Shown here: positions 42,723-52,994 of the stretch, piece after piece | Layout: each line of letters begins with the position of its first letter | How positions within the stretch are numbered: position 1 is the stretch's first letter | Assembly: GCF_023586525.1 (NCBI RefSeq) | Contig: NZ_CP097763.1 | Span: 714,502 to 778,501 of the forward strand | Direction: 5' to 3' | Length of the DNA stretch: 64,000 bases | Origin: Candidatus Blochmannia vicinus | GTDB lineage: Bacteria; Pseudomonadota; Gammaproteobacteria; Enterobacterales; Enterobacteriaceae | Notes under the pieces: model-generated | What the model was told of the DNA's origin: nothing | Database searches by the model: none | What the model saw: the letters and a program-made list of their open reading frames with translations, nothing else | Position numbers and translations under genes: made by a program

Positions 42723-43874
42723 TTACATATTAACTATTTTACCATTAACAATAGTTTTTTGTATTTTATAGTCCTGATTAAAAACAGTTAAGTTAGCAAT
42801 TTTATTTATTTCTAAACTACCTAAATAATGGTCCACTCTTATAGCTTTTGCTGGATATAAAGTAGCCATACGCAAAGCTTCGTCCAACGGTATTCCAATA
42901 TATTCAACGCTATTTTTTATTGCTCGTATCATTGTTAAAGTTGATCCACTCAACACCCCTCTACTGTCCACACACATATTATTATGATGATATATAGTTT
43001 TGTTAGAAAAAATAAAATTAGACTTTACTTTACTAGTTCCTGCAGGACTAGTTGCATCAGTTACTAAAATTAAACGATCTCCTTTAATCTTCTTCGCATA
43101 TCTAATACTAGCCCAGTGAACATGCAACCCATCTGCTATAACACTACAATATATTTCTGGTGTATCAAAAATAGCACCAATAACACCAGGTTCACGAGCA
43201 ATTAACGGAGGCATAGCATTAAATAAATGAGTTCCAAAACTAACACCACATAAAAAACTAAATCGTGTTTGCTGATAAGTAGCGTTAGAATGTCCAATTG
43301 CAATACAAATCCCAGATTTATGTAACTTCTTCACAAACGTCATCTTTAATTGTTCAGGAGCAAGAGTTATCTTTTTAATAACATCACTATTATCACACAA
43401 ATAATTTACCATTTCTTCTGTTGGCAAACGAATTAATACGGGGTTATGTATACCTCGCCTTCTAACATTTATAAACGGACCTTCTAAATGCAACCCTAAA
43501 GCTTGATTTTTATTATGAGACAAAAACCCACGCATAACCTTAACAGCTCTTCTAATCAAAACATCACTACTAGTAATTAATGTTGGAAGAAAGCTAGTAC
43601 AACCTGAAAACTCATTGGTTATTTGCATTGTTTTCAGCGTGCATATTGATATTGCATTTATATAATCATTAAATTGTATTCCTCCACATCCATTAACTTG
43701 TAAATCTATAAATCCAGGTGTCAATATAGACCCTGATAGATCATGTATATCTATATTTTTTGGTAATTCACTAATAGAACAAATAGTTCTAATAATTCCT
43801 TTCGAAACTACAAGCGCATGGTCATTAAGAATTTCTTTACCAGTATAAATTTTACTATTAATTAAAGCATACAT
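42723..43874 (-). CDS. nagA: N-acetylglucosamine-6-phosphate deacetylase
   Basis: 383 residues (E. coli 382). Metal and substrate motifs HLEGPFIN, IGHSNATYQQ, GTHLFNAMPPL, and the catalytic aspartate in LVTDATSPAGT. It deacetylates GlcNAc-6-P for NagB or for cell-wall precursors. 10 bp downstream of nagB in a nagBA operon; nagC and nagE are absent. Confidence 0.96.
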   Translation of the reverse strand: MYALINSKIYTGKEILNDHALVVSKGIIRTICSISELPKNIDIHDLSGSILTPGFIDLQVNGCGGIQFNDYINAISICTLKTMQITNEFSGCTSFLPTLITSSDVLIRRAVKVMRGFLSHNKNQALGLHLEGPFINVRRRGIHNPVLIRLPTEEMVNYLCDNSDVIKKITLAPEQLKMTFVKKLHKSGICIAIGHSNATYQQTRFSFLCGVSFGTHLFNAMPPLIAREPGVIGAIFDTPEIYCSVIADGLHVHWASIRYAKKIKGDRLILVTDATSPAGTSKVKSNFIFSNKTIYHHNNMCVDSRGVLSGSTLTMIRAIKNSVEYIGIPLDEALRMATLYPAKAIRVDHYLGSLEINKIANLTVFNQDYKIQKTIVNGKIVNM

Positions 43875-43884
43875 ATTTTAGAAA

Positions 43885-44688
43885 CTATATTGTAATTGTT
43901 TTATTATTAATTTCTAATTCTTGAAAATACTTAACCGTTTTTATTTTTAATTCCATAGTTGACAACTCATCACACACCAATATTGATTTTTGATGTAACT
44001 GTAAACAACTAATGGGCCACATATGATTAACACTGCCCTCAATTGCCGCTTTTACTGCTTCCGCCTTATTTAGTCCAGTTGCTATTATTATTATTTCTCG
44101 TGATTCCAATAATGTAGAAATCCCAATAGTTAATGCAAATTTAGGCACAGAATTAATATTATTATTAAAAAAATTAGCGTTCGACACACGAGTTGCTGTG
44201 CTTAAGTTTTTAATTCTAGTACGTGATGTTAAAGAAGAACCCGGTTCATTAAAAGCAAGATGCCCATCATTTCCAACTCCTCCTATAAACAAATGAACAC
44301 CTCCATACGATTTTATTTTTTCTTCGTACTGTTGACATTCATCTTTAATATTGTCAGAATTTCCATGTAAAACATGGAAATTCCCTTCAGGGATATCAAC
44401 ATGGTTAACAAAATTCGTATATATAAAATTGTGATAACTGTTGGGATCTTCACAAGATAAACCAACATACTCATCCATAGTAAATATTACTACATATTTA
44501 AAACTAACTTTACTAGACTGATACAGTGATACAATATTTTTGTAAGTGTTTATGGGTGTTCTACCTGCAGGCAATCCCAATACAAACGGATTTTCAATAG
44601 TAGGACTAAAAGAATTAATACGGTAAACAACATAGTGCGCAACCCATTGAGCCACGTGATCGGCAGTATCAAGAAATATAACCCTCAT
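43885..44688 (-). CDS. nagB: Glucosamine-6-phosphate deaminase
   Basis: 267 residues (E. coli 266). Catalytic residues Asp72 (TMDEYVGL), Asp141, His143 and Glu148 ([15 protein letters not shown]) are all present. It converts GlcN-6-P to Fru-6-P and ammonia, so it can release carbon and nitrogen from amino sugars. A hairpin with 12-bp arms around AAA lies inside the gene at 44357-44383. Divergent from glnS. Confidence 0.96.
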   Translation of the reverse strand: MRVIFLDTADHVAQWVAHYVVYRINSFSPTIENPFVLGLPAGRTPINTYKNIVSLYQSSKVSFKYVVIFTMDEYVGLSCEDPNSYHNFIYTNFVNHVDIPEGNFHVLHGNSDNIKDECQQYEEKIKSYGGVHLFIGGVGNDGHLAFNEPGSSLTSRTRIKNLSTATRVSNANFFNNNINSVPKFALTIGISTLLESREIIIIATGLNKAEAVKAAIEGSVNHMWPISCLQLHQKSILVCDELSTMELKIKTVKYFQELEINNKTITI

Positions 44689-45387
44689 GCTGTATCTCTG
44701 TGTTCCATTACATTAATAATTAAATTACTCTATAACAATTTAAAAAATACTTAACAAAAAATAAACACAAAAGTATTTATTTAAACATTATCATTGATAC
44801 TTATAAATTACCAACAAACACATCGTACATCTTGTTAAAAAATTATTTTAATATATTCTTTCAATTAATAATCACAAAAAATATGCATATAAAATATTAT
44901 AAAATTATTTAACAATAACTTACTAAGTTTAGTATACAACTTTATAACCCATTATACACAAACCTGTATACATCATGCACATTTATAATTCCAATATAAT
45001 TTTCATATCTATGCTTATTAGTTCTAGAGACTGTCATTTAAACTCAAAACCAACTAAAATTAGCGAATTATACCAAATACAACGCGATTTACAATAACAA
45101 AATAAAATTCATATATATATTATTATATATCTTCCATAAAAATAAATATCTATAAATTACAATTGTAAAATGTTAAATATAAATGGCGTCTAACATATAT
45201 GCACAAAGATTAATTAATACAATTACGTATTAAATTTATAATAAAAATATGTTTTAACTATAAAAATAAGATTTACGCCGGCATCACTGTTTGCATATTA
45301 ATAATATGCAAAGCATTATTGTTTGCAACATAAAAATAAAATATATATTAATGAGAAAATTACGGGCATATAAAAAGGATAAACAAA
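44689..45387. other. Divergent spacer nagB-glnS
   Basis: About 700 bp. nagE lies here in E. coli; no trace is readable. A GC-richer patch near 45274-45290 is followed by a perfect palindrome with 11-bp arms around one base (45290-45312), about 75 bp before glnS, which could be an operator or overlap the glnS promoter. Confidence 0.4.
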
Positions 45388-47049
45388 ATGAAGATTCTTA
45401 TTAATTACCGACCTAATTTTATTCACCGAATTATTAATAAAGATTTAAAATCAAAAAAATGTACTAATGTACGTACACGCTTTCCTCCGGAACCCAATGG
45501 GTATTTACACATTGGGCATGCTAAAGCCATTTGTCTTAACTTTAATATTGCTCAATATTATCATGGACAATGCAATTTACGATTTGATGATACCAACCCG
45601 GAAAAAGAACACAAAGAATATGTTGAAGCTATTAAATATGACATCCAATGGCTTGGATTTATATGGCATGGAGATATACATTATTCATCAGATTATATTA
45701 AAGAATTATATAATTACGCTATCAAATTAATCAAAAAAGGATTAGCATACGTAGATGAATTATCCACAGACGAAATCAGAAAATATCGCGGTACATTAAC
45801 ACATCCTGGGAAAAACAGTCCATATCGATCTCGTAGTATTGAAGAAAATTTAATTTATTTTTATAAAATGAAAGAAGGGTATTTTCCAGAAGGCGGCGCT
45901 TGTTTACGTGCTAAAATTAATATGTCCTCTCCCTCCATAGTAATGCGAGACCCAGTATTGTATCGTATTAAATATACTCCACATCATCGCATCGGGGGGA
46001 GTTGGTGCATATATCCAACATATGATTTTAGTCATTGTATTTCAGACGCAATAGAAGGCATTACTCATTCTTTATGTACTTTAGAATTCCAAGATAATCG
46101 CATTTTATATAATTGGATATTAAATAATATTGATATTATTACTCGTCCTACTCAATATGAATTTTCTCGCCTTAATTTAGAATATGTGATTACATCTAAA
46201 CGTAAACTTAATATATTAGTTACAAAAAAGATAGTTGACGGATGGGACGATCCTCGTATGCCTACCATTTCTGGATTACGACGCAGGGGATATACAGCTA
46301 GATCAATTCGTGAATTTTGCTATCGTATCGGAATCAGTAAACAAGAAAGTCAAATAAAATTATCACTTTTAGAATCGTGTATCCGATCAGACTTAAATAA
46401 ACATGCTCCACGGCTTATGGCAGTAATCAATCCAATAAAAATTATTATTAATAATTTACCTATAGGATATGAAGAAAAAATTGAAGTACCCAACCATCCT
46501 AATAACCCTAAAATGGGGATCCGTTATGTAATTTTTAGTCAAGAAATTTTTATTGATCGTCTTGATTTTTGTGAAATATTAAATAACAATAAATTTTATA
46601 AATTAACATTAGGTAGAGAAATACGATTAAGATACGCTTATGTCATAAAAGCAGAAAATATCAAAAAAGATAATAATGGGCATATCATTTGCATTTACTG
46701 TAGTTATGATCCATACACTTTACATAAAAATCCAATAGACGGTAGAAAAATAACTGGAGTAATTCATTGGGTATCAGCAACAAAAAATGTACCAGCAGAA
46801 TTTCGTCTGTATGATAAACTATTTACCAACCCTAACCCTTCTATGACGAATCATTTTATAGACAACATTAATCCTAAATCTTTAATAATATCCAAAGGGA
46901 TTGTTGAAGAAAATATAGTTAAATTTGATAATCTTGGCCCCTATCAAATTGAACGTGAAGGATACTTCATTATAGATAATCAACTTTCTAAAAAATCTTA
47001 TCTAGTATTTAATAGAACAGTAACCTTAAAAGAATCTAAACACTACTAA
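45388..47049 (+). CDS. glnS: Glutaminyl-tRNA synthetase
   Basis: Class I synthetase, 553 residues (E. coli 554). HIGH motif HIGH at 41-44 after FPPEPNGYL; the second signature is ITSKRKL where E. coli has VMSKRKL. The C-terminal beta-barrels are complete. Charges the Gln tRNA encoded 3 kb away. Convergent with fldA. Confidence 0.96.
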   Translation: MKILINYRPNFIHRIINKDLKSKKCTNVRTRFPPEPNGYLHIGHAKAICLNFNIAQYYHGQCNLRFDDTNPEKEHKEYVEAIKYDIQWLGFIWHGDIHYSSDYIKELYNYAIKLIKKGLAYVDELSTDEIRKYRGTLTHPGKNSPYRSRSIEENLIYFYKMKEGYFPEGGACLRAKINMSSPSIVMRDPVLYRIKYTPHHRIGGSWCIYPTYDFSHCISDAIEGITHSLCTLEFQDNRILYNWILNNIDIITRPTQYEFSRLNLEYVITSKRKLNILVTKKIVDGWDDPRMPTISGLRRRGYTARSIREFCYRIGISKQESQIKLSLLESCIRSDLNKHAPRLMAVINPIKIIINNLPIGYEEKIEVPNHPNNPKMGIRYVIFSQEIFIDRLDFCEILNNNKFYKLTLGREIRLRYAYVIKAENIKKDNNGHIICIYCSYDPYTLHKNPIDGRKITGVIHWVSATKNVPAEFRLYDKLFTNPNPSMTNHFIDNINPKSLIISKGIVEENIVKFDNLGPYQIEREGYFIIDNQLSKKSYLVFNRTVTLKESKHY

Positions 47050-47187
47050 AAATAAACTTAAACTATTATACAATAATAATATTCTATTACTATAAATCAA
47101 ATTGCGTATCTATCACATACGATATTTAAAACCAGATTTATAATAACTTTTTTAATCAGATAAAAATATAGCGATGTGATTACCATT

Positions 47188-47715
47188 TTATTTCAAGTTA
47201 ATCTTCATCTCATTACGAATTTGATTAACCCAATGTCGCACACGTATCTCTGTCATTTCAGGCTGACGATCTTCATCAATAGCTAATCCAACAAATTTAT
47301 CTGTGCTAATTAAACTTTTTGATGTGTTAAAATGATAACCAGACGCAGGCCATGATCCAATCACGATAGCACCATTTTTTAAAATAATATCATATAAGAT
47401 GCTCATTGCATCGCAAAAATATTCCGAATAATCCTCCTGATCTCCACATCCAAAAATTGCTACTTTTTTTCCAGAAAAATCAATATTTCTTAATACAGGT
47501 AAAAAATCATCCCAATCACATTGGGGTTCTCCATAATACCAGGTAGGAATACCAAATAATAATTTGTCGTAATTTTCTATATCTTCTTTAGAACTGACAG
47601 CTATATCAAAAACATCTGCAACATCCTGTCCTAATTGTGCTTGAATCATTTTGGCAAGTTTTTCAGTGTTGCCCGTATCGCTACTAAAAAAAATACCTAC
47701 TGATGCTCCTCTCAT
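47188..47715 (-). CDS. fldA: Flavodoxin 1
   Basis: 175 residues (E. coli 176). FMN phosphate loop SSDTGNTEK at the N-terminus, FMN-stacking regions GIPTWYYGEPQCDWDDF and GCGDQEDYSEYFCDA. Electron donor for IspG/IspH and other enzymes. Downstream of ybfF, from which it is separated by a clear intrinsic terminator. fur, next to it in E. coli, is absent. Confidence 0.96.
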   Translation of the reverse strand: MRGASVGIFFSSDTGNTEKLAKMIQAQLGQDVADVFDIAVSSKEDIENYDKLLFGIPTWYYGEPQCDWDDFLPVLRNIDFSGKKVAIFGCGDQEDYSEYFCDAMSILYDIILKNGAIVIGSWPASGYHFNTSKSLISTDKFVGLAIDEDRQPEMTEIRVRHWVNQIRNEMKINLK

Positions 47716-47798
47716 AATATTCCAACCTTATATTTATTTTGTACACAAACACCGTTTCTCTATTGTTTAAATCCATTACGTATCCAATCCTATACCTT

Positions 47799-47844
47799 AA
47801 AAAGCACTAAAGGTATTATAATTTCTATATAATACCTTTAGTGC
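47799..47844 (-). terminator. Intrinsic terminator after ybfF
   Basis: Perfect 17-bp stem (47804-47820 / 47828-47844) with a 7-base loop; on the minus strand the stem is followed directly by TTTTT (47803-47799). It lies between ybfF and fldA and would end ybfF transcription, giving fldA its own promoter. One of the few classical terminators in the window. Confidence 0.75.
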
Positions 47845-47950
47845 AATATTTAATCAATTCAATAATTACTTATATTACTGTTTATAATTAAATTAAATCT
47901 TTGCGACAAATGATAATATCATATATAAAAATTATGATATCTACCAAAAA

Positions 47951-48715
47951 TCAATGAATAATGAATTCATTAATTGCGCTTAATACATCTAATGGATTAT
48001 CCCAATGTACCCAATGACTTGCATTAGATATCATATGAATACGTGCCTGCGGAAATTGATGGTATATATCATGTAAATAACAATTATCAATATATGAAGA
48101 CAATGACCCCCTAATAAATAACACTGGACCCCACCAAGTTTGGTATGTATTCCAACCGCTAATATGTTTATAATTATCTCTAATAGATGCAATATTAAAC
48201 ATCCAAGATCCTTGACGGAAAGATTTTAATAGAAATAATATTAATGTCTGATCAATACAATACCTCTGCATAAGATATGCAGCTTCGTCTCTATTTTTTA
48301 CTCCGGATATACTAACACACTCAATCGCATCAAAAATATTATCATGCTTGTAAATACTATATTTTACTGGAGCTATATCAATAACCACAACCTTACTTAC
48401 CCGCTCAGCGGCTAACGTACACAGTCTCATCGCAACTTTTCCGCCCATTGAGTAACCAACAACTATACATTTCTTTATTAATAACTGATCAAGTAAGCCC
48501 AAAATATCTCTTGCCATTACAGAATAAGTCATAGATTTTGCATGAGGAGAACGACCATGATTACGTAAATCAACTTGTACAACACAGCAATATTGAGCTA
48601 AGCTTTCAGCAATTATTCCAAGATTGCTAAGATTACCAAAAAGTCCATGGATCATTACTATTGGTATTCTCTGGTATATAGTTTTAAAAATTCGTAATCT
48701 ATAATTAAGCTGCAT
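47951..48715 (-). CDS. ybfF: Alpha/beta-hydrolase esterase YbfF
   Basis: 254 residues from MQLNYRLRIFK, the E. coli YbfF length. Nucleophile elbow GYSMGGK, oxyanion region MIHGLFGNLSNLG, and the C-terminal catalytic His in SNASHWVHWD. Family members hydrolyse acyl-CoA and short esters; the physiological substrate is unsettled. The frame extends nine codons upstream, but the family start is 48715. seqA, between ybfF and pgm in E. coli, is gone. Confidence 0.92.
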   Translation of the reverse strand: MQLNYRLRIFKTIYQRIPIVMIHGLFGNLSNLGIIAESLAQYCCVVQVDLRNHGRSPHAKSMTYSVMARDILGLLDQLLIKKCIVVGYSMGGKVAMRLCTLAAERVSKVVVIDIAPVKYSIYKHDNIFDAIECVSISGVKNRDEAAYLMQRYCIDQTLILFLLKSFRQGSWMFNIASIRDNYKHISGWNTYQTWWGPVLFIRGSLSSYIDNCYLHDIYHQFPQARIHMISNASHWVHWDNPLDVLSAINEFIIH

Positions 48716-48913
48716 AATATGTATCAACAATAATGACAACATTCAGACATTTTATTAAGCACAATCAAAAAATATGCGTTTTAATATATATTAAAAGTAC
48801 TCATTTAATCAATATATGCAATTATTTATTAAATATTAGACCAACGACAGTTTTTATAAGATATCATAATATTTACTTAATCATGTAAAATAATCAATTA
48901 GAGAGATCTCTAT

Positions 48914-50572
48914 ATGAAAACCCACGTTCGCGCTGGAAAACTCGCATCACGTAATGAAACTATTAATACATCTCGATTAATAACACAATATTATACTCTA
49001 TCTCCAGATCCAAGCAATGAGGCTCATAATATTGTATTTGGCACATCGGGTCATCGTGGAAGTTCCCAGAAATACAGCTTTAACGAAGCACATATATTAG
49101 CAATTAGTCAATCAATTGTGAAAATACGTACACAACAAGGTATAACTGGACCATGTTATGTCGGGAAAGATACTCATGCTCTTTCCGAGCCAGCATTTAT
49201 ATCTGTGCTTGAAGTATTAGCAGCTAATTATATTGACGTTATTGTGCAAAAAAAAAACGGTTATACCCCAACTCCTGCTATTTCCCATGCTATTACTCAA
49301 TATAACAAAAATCATCACAACAATCATACAAAAAAAGCTGATGGCATCATTATTACATCTTCCCATAATCCACCTGAAGATGGCGGAATAAAATATAACT
49401 CAATATATGGAGGACCAGCGTCTACTAATATTACTCGTGCAATTGAACGAACTGCTAATAAGTTTTTAATAAATAATTTACAAAATGTATATCGTATAAC
49501 ATTAGATAACGCTTGGAAAAGCGGATATATACATACACAAGATTTTATTCTGAATTATGTAAAAAAACTATCTACAATAATCGATATGAAAGCTATACAA
49601 ACATCTGGTTTAAAATTAGGGGTACATCCTTTAGGTGGATCAAGTATAGATTATTGGCAAAATATTGCTCAATATTATCAATTAAATCTAAATGTAATCA
49701 GTAAAAAAATTGATAAAACTTTTAGCTTTATGCATCTTGATTATGATGGCTGTATCCGAATGGACTGTTCTTCTGAATTTGCAATGACTGGAGTGTTAAA
49801 ATCATCTAAAAATTTTGACCTAATTTTAGTTAATGACCCTGACTGTGATAGACATGGTATTATCACTCCTTCTGGTTTAATTAAATCCAATTATTACCTC
49901 ACTATTGCAGCTGATTATCTTTTTAACAATCGTCCATTATGGTGTAATCGTACATTATCTATAGGAAAAACTTATGTATCTAGTAATATGATAAATCGAG
50001 TAGCATATAATCTTAATCGTCAACTATTAGAAGTACCAGTGGGTTTTAAATGGTTTGCAAAAGGACTGTTTAACAATTGTTTAGGTTTTGTAGGCGAAGA
50101 CAGTGCAGGAGCGTCTTTTTTAGATTTTTATTGTTCTCCATGGTCTACTGATAAAGACGGAATGATTATGTGTCTATTGGCAGCTGAAATAATTGCCGTT
50201 AGCGACAAATCTTTACAGAAGTATTATAATCAGTTAATTAAAAATTTTGATATATCTAGTTACAATCGTATTCAATTACCCATCAATTATACACAAAAAT
50301 CCCTTGTTTCTAACACATTATTTAATCAAATTAATATGCTAGAATTAGCGAATGATCCTATCATTAGGATCTTAAATATAGCGCCATTAAAACACCAAAT
50401 ATCCATGAATGGCGTAAAAATAATAACCCACAATGGTTGGGCAGCATGTAGATTATCTGGCACTGAGCCAATATATAAAATTTATTGCGAAAGTTTTTTA
50501 AATTGCTCTCATAGAGAGAAGATCGAAAACGAAATAATAGATACCGTCCATTCTATAATAAATACATCTTAA
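48914..50572 (+). CDS. pgm: Phosphoglucomutase
   Basis: 552 residues (E. coli 546). Active-site phosphoserine loop reads TSSHNPPEDGG with Ser150 (usual TPSHNP). The metal loop is NDPDCDRHG, sugar-binding GEDSAGAS, and the phosphate-binding C-terminal segment RLSGTEPIYKIY. It interconverts G1P and G6P for UDP-glucose and LPS sugars. Divergent from ybfF. A 9-bp hairpin just past the stop (50580-50603) may mark the 3' end. Confidence 0.96.
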   Translation: MKTHVRAGKLASRNETINTSRLITQYYTLSPDPSNEAHNIVFGTSGHRGSSQKYSFNEAHILAISQSIVKIRTQQGITGPCYVGKDTHALSEPAFISVLEVLAANYIDVIVQKKNGYTPTPAISHAITQYNKNHHNNHTKKADGIIITSSHNPPEDGGIKYNSIYGGPASTNITRAIERTANKFLINNLQNVYRITLDNAWKSGYIHTQDFILNYVKKLSTIIDMKAIQTSGLKLGVHPLGGSSIDYWQNIAQYYQLNLNVISKKIDKTFSFMHLDYDGCIRMDCSSEFAMTGVLKSSKNFDLILVNDPDCDRHGIITPSGLIKSNYYLTIAADYLFNNRPLWCNRTLSIGKTYVSSNMINRVAYNLNRQLLEVPVGFKWFAKGLFNNCLGFVGEDSAGASFLDFYCSPWSTDKDGMIMCLLAAEIIAVSDKSLQKYYNQLIKNFDISSYNRIQLPINYTQKSLVSNTLFNQINMLELANDPIIRILNIAPLKHQISMNGVKIITHNGWAACRLSGTEPIYKIYCESFLNCSHREKIENEIIDTVHSIINTS

Positions 50573-51717
50573 AACAAGGTGCTATAACATAGAAGTTATA
50601 GCAAACAATTACTCAACAATAATCACATATCATTAGTTGTTATATTATATATATATTTACAATCTTAAGTTTATTCTTTACATATATTATTCTTAAATAA
50701 GAATTACAGTGAACATAACAATCATCAATATTGTTTCCATTTATTTTCTATAATCATAATTCAATACATAATTAATATGTACATTCATAAAAATAAAAAA
50801 ATATATTTTTTACTACAATTTAGCATTTTATTACGTCTTTCATTCATCCTATAAAATTCATTATATAAGGTCATAGTAAGTATGAGTATTTAAAATATCC
50901 ATATCTTTTTAAAATAATTTTTATATTTAATACATGAAAATCATGCAAATAACACAAGCCTAATGTTATAATCATTACCATTTCTAATAACATCTATGTA
51001 TTAAAATCACACACTGTATCAATAATATCTTCAATATATAAATAAATGAATTCATTATTATTTTTTATAAATGATCTTATACATGTTTGAAGCTACTACG
51101 CTAAATAATTACAATTTTACATATATCTATTTAAATAATCATAAATACATTTGTTAATAATCAAATTGACTATATGCATAGACAAAAATCAAAATTTTTA
51201 CTAGTTTTGCAATAAATATATAGATAATCCATTATATAAAAATATAACGTTATGCACAATCAAAACCAATATAAAACTTATTTTTAAGAATAAACAAAAA
51301 TTGACCTTAATATATTAAAAATAACACAAATACTAATACTGAATAAAAATTAAAAATATTTTTAGACAAGCCTACTTATAACATACTTTTACATGCATTA
51401 AAATAATTACAAATTTTGTGGTTATTTATATGAGAAATATTTCGTAATTCTAGTTTCAATAATTTCTAAAGAATTTAATGAAAATCCACTAATACTGTTT
51501 ATTTATTGTAAAAATACTATCGATATAATTATCTTTATTCATAAACAATAAATTTTTAAAATCTATAAAATCAATAAGTACAAAATCAGAATTACAAAAT
51601 AAAATATCCATAACCGCTTATTAAATTATTTCTTACTAAATTATACATATCTCTCTCTTCAAGAGAGACTGATGAATACGTCAATTTTTTACAAAATAAA
51701 TATATATAATCCCTCAC

Positions 51718-51781
51718 TATTTAAATACTACGTTTACTTCCAATATTATGTATTATTGGAAGTAAACGTAGTATTTAAATA
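51718..51781. repeat. 28-bp perfect inverted repeat
   Basis: Arms 51718-51745 and 51754-51781 match without mismatch around an 8-base loop. The stem includes GC-containing parts (CTACGTTTACTTCC), so it is not only AT low complexity. No coding region nearby. Confidence 0.92.
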
Positions 51782-51799
51782 TCAGTAATATCAACTTAA

Positions 51800-51908
51800 T
51801 ATATAAGGATAATGTGAAAAATTTTAAAAAACTAAAAATTTTTTCATCTTGAAAATAACATAATTATCAAATTAAATTTTTTGTTATTTTTCACATTATC
51901 CTTATATA
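51800..51908. repeat. 23-bp inverted repeat with 63-bp spacer
   Basis: Arms 51800-51822 and 51886-51908 are perfect reverse complements, separated by 63 AT-rich bases. It starts 18 bases after the 28-bp hairpin. It resembles the ends of a minute element but shows no gene inside and no obvious target duplication. Confidence 0.85.
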
Positions 51909-52041
51909 AACTAATAACTAAAGTTATAATTAATCTTGCCTCATTGTTATAAAATATATTATTTCTTAAACATAACAATAACTGAATCCATTTCAAATTT
52001 TATAATATTATTAAATTGTTAATAATATACAAGATATAGTA

Positions 52042-52070
52042 TTACATATAAGCTTATCATTTGTTATAAT
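52042..52070 (+). promoter_or_regulatory. Candidate promoter for sdhCDAB
   Basis: TTACAT (52042-52047), 17 bp, TATAAT (52065-52070) preceded by TGT (extended -10). It would give a leader of about 190 nt before sdhC. Confidence 0.5.
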
Positions 52071-52158
52071 AAGATAGAGATCAACGCAACCTGAAGATTT
52101 TAGATTTAAAGATGACATGTTATTAATAATAATTGTATTCGCAATATAAATAACAATA

Positions 52159-52190
52159 ATAATCAATGGTTAAATCATTGGTTATCTTTT
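52159..52190 (+). promoter_or_regulatory. Leader hairpin before sdhC, terminator-like
   Basis: An 11-bp stem (52159-52169 / 52175-52185, two G.U pairs) with a 5-base loop is followed by CTTTT. It lies in the sdh leader about 75 bp upstream of sdhC and could attenuate transcription or stabilise the mRNA. Confidence 0.35.
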
Positions 52191-52263
52191 GTTGTACGAT
52201 TTTATATATAAATCTCATCATTGTAATGACATGTTTACCATTAGATAACTTAAGAGTATTTAT

Positions 52264-52671
52264 ATGATCAAAGAAAATAAAAAACCAATACATTTAAATA
52301 TCAGAACCATACGATTCCCTATCACTGCTGTTGCTTCCATTTTACATAGAATCTCGGGAATTTTATTGTTCATCATCATTGGACCAATTCTTTGGCTATT
52401 AAAATTATCTTTATCTTCTAATAACGAATTTTATAAAATTTATAACTTTTTATTATTGAATTGTTATATTTCAAAATTTTTATTTTGGATAATTACAATA
52501 GTGATGATGTATCATGTAATCGCTGGCATTCGTCAAATTTTAATGGATTTTGGATATTTGGAACAAACACTACTAATAGGAAAAATAAGCGTAAAAATTA
52601 TATTTGTCTTAACTATTTTGTTATCTGTTCTAAGTGGGATTTTAATATGGTACCCATTAAGTCGGCCTTGA
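52264..52671 (+). CDS. sdhC: Succinate dehydrogenase cytochrome b556 subunit
   Basis: 135 residues (E. coli 129), three membrane helices. Typical ITAVASILHRISG at 20-32 (quinone site) and the heme ligand His84 in MMYHVIAGIRQ. Forms the membrane anchor of complex II with SdhD. Its last 25 bases overlap the sdhD start. Confidence 0.95.
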   Translation: MIKENKKPIHLNIRTIRFPITAVASILHRISGILLFIIIGPILWLLKLSLSSNNEFYKIYNFLLLNCYISKFLFWIITIVMMYHVIAGIRQILMDFGYLEQTLLIGKISVKIIFVLTILLSVLSGILIWYPLSRP

Positions 52672-52994
52672 AACGTCATGGAGTATATGAATGGTTGTTG
52701 GTCCGGTTTTCTGCCATTCTAATGTTATTATATATTATGTATATATCTACTTTTATTATTTCCACCAACACCTTATCCTATGATGAATGGTATAACTTTT
52801 TTAGTAAAAATACCACTAAAATTTTTAGCATAACGACCCTAATTTCCGCTTTAAGTCATACTTGGATTGGCATACACCACGTATTAGAAGATTATATAAA
52901 ATTAATTATATTAAGACGAATAAGCATATGGATAACCAATTCTGTGTTATTCATGTACCTATTATTCGGAATAATTATTATTTGGAGTGTATAA
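52647..52994 (+). CDS. sdhD: Succinate dehydrogenase hydrophobic membrane anchor
   Basis: 115 residues, the E. coli length, starting MVPIKSALKRHGVYEWLLVR. Heme/quinone residues His71 (HTWIGI) and Asp82-Tyr83 (LEDYIK) are kept. Three membrane helices. The start overlaps sdhC by 25 nt and the stop abuts the sdhA ATG directly. Confidence 0.94.
   Translation: MVPIKSALKRHGVYEWLLVRFSAILMLLYIMYISTFIISTNTLSYDEWYNFFSKNTTKIFSITTLISALSHTWIGIHHVLEDYIKLIILRRISIWITNSVLFMYLLFGIIIIWSV

Larger units (their letters stand above)
50573..52263. other. Long non-coding spacer pgm-sdhC
   Basis: Nearly 1.7 kb, the longest gene-free stretch here. In E. coli gltA lies just upstream of sdhC (divergent); no gltA-like reading frame is seen on either strand. 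The region holds two large inverted repeats (51718-51781 and 51800-51908), a small GC-containing hairpin (51652-51668), a sigma-70-like promoter for sdh near 52042-52070 and a leader hairpin at 52159-52185. Confidence 0.5.

Noticed and set aside
51652..51690. CTGATGA after a small hairpin, reminiscent of a hammerhead ribozyme core.
   Set aside because: No GAAA core strand or stems II and III follow; only the 7-base string matches.
51800..51908. Considered as an insertion sequence.
   Set aside because: Interior is 63 bp with no coding potential and no visible target-site duplication; kept only as an inverted repeat.
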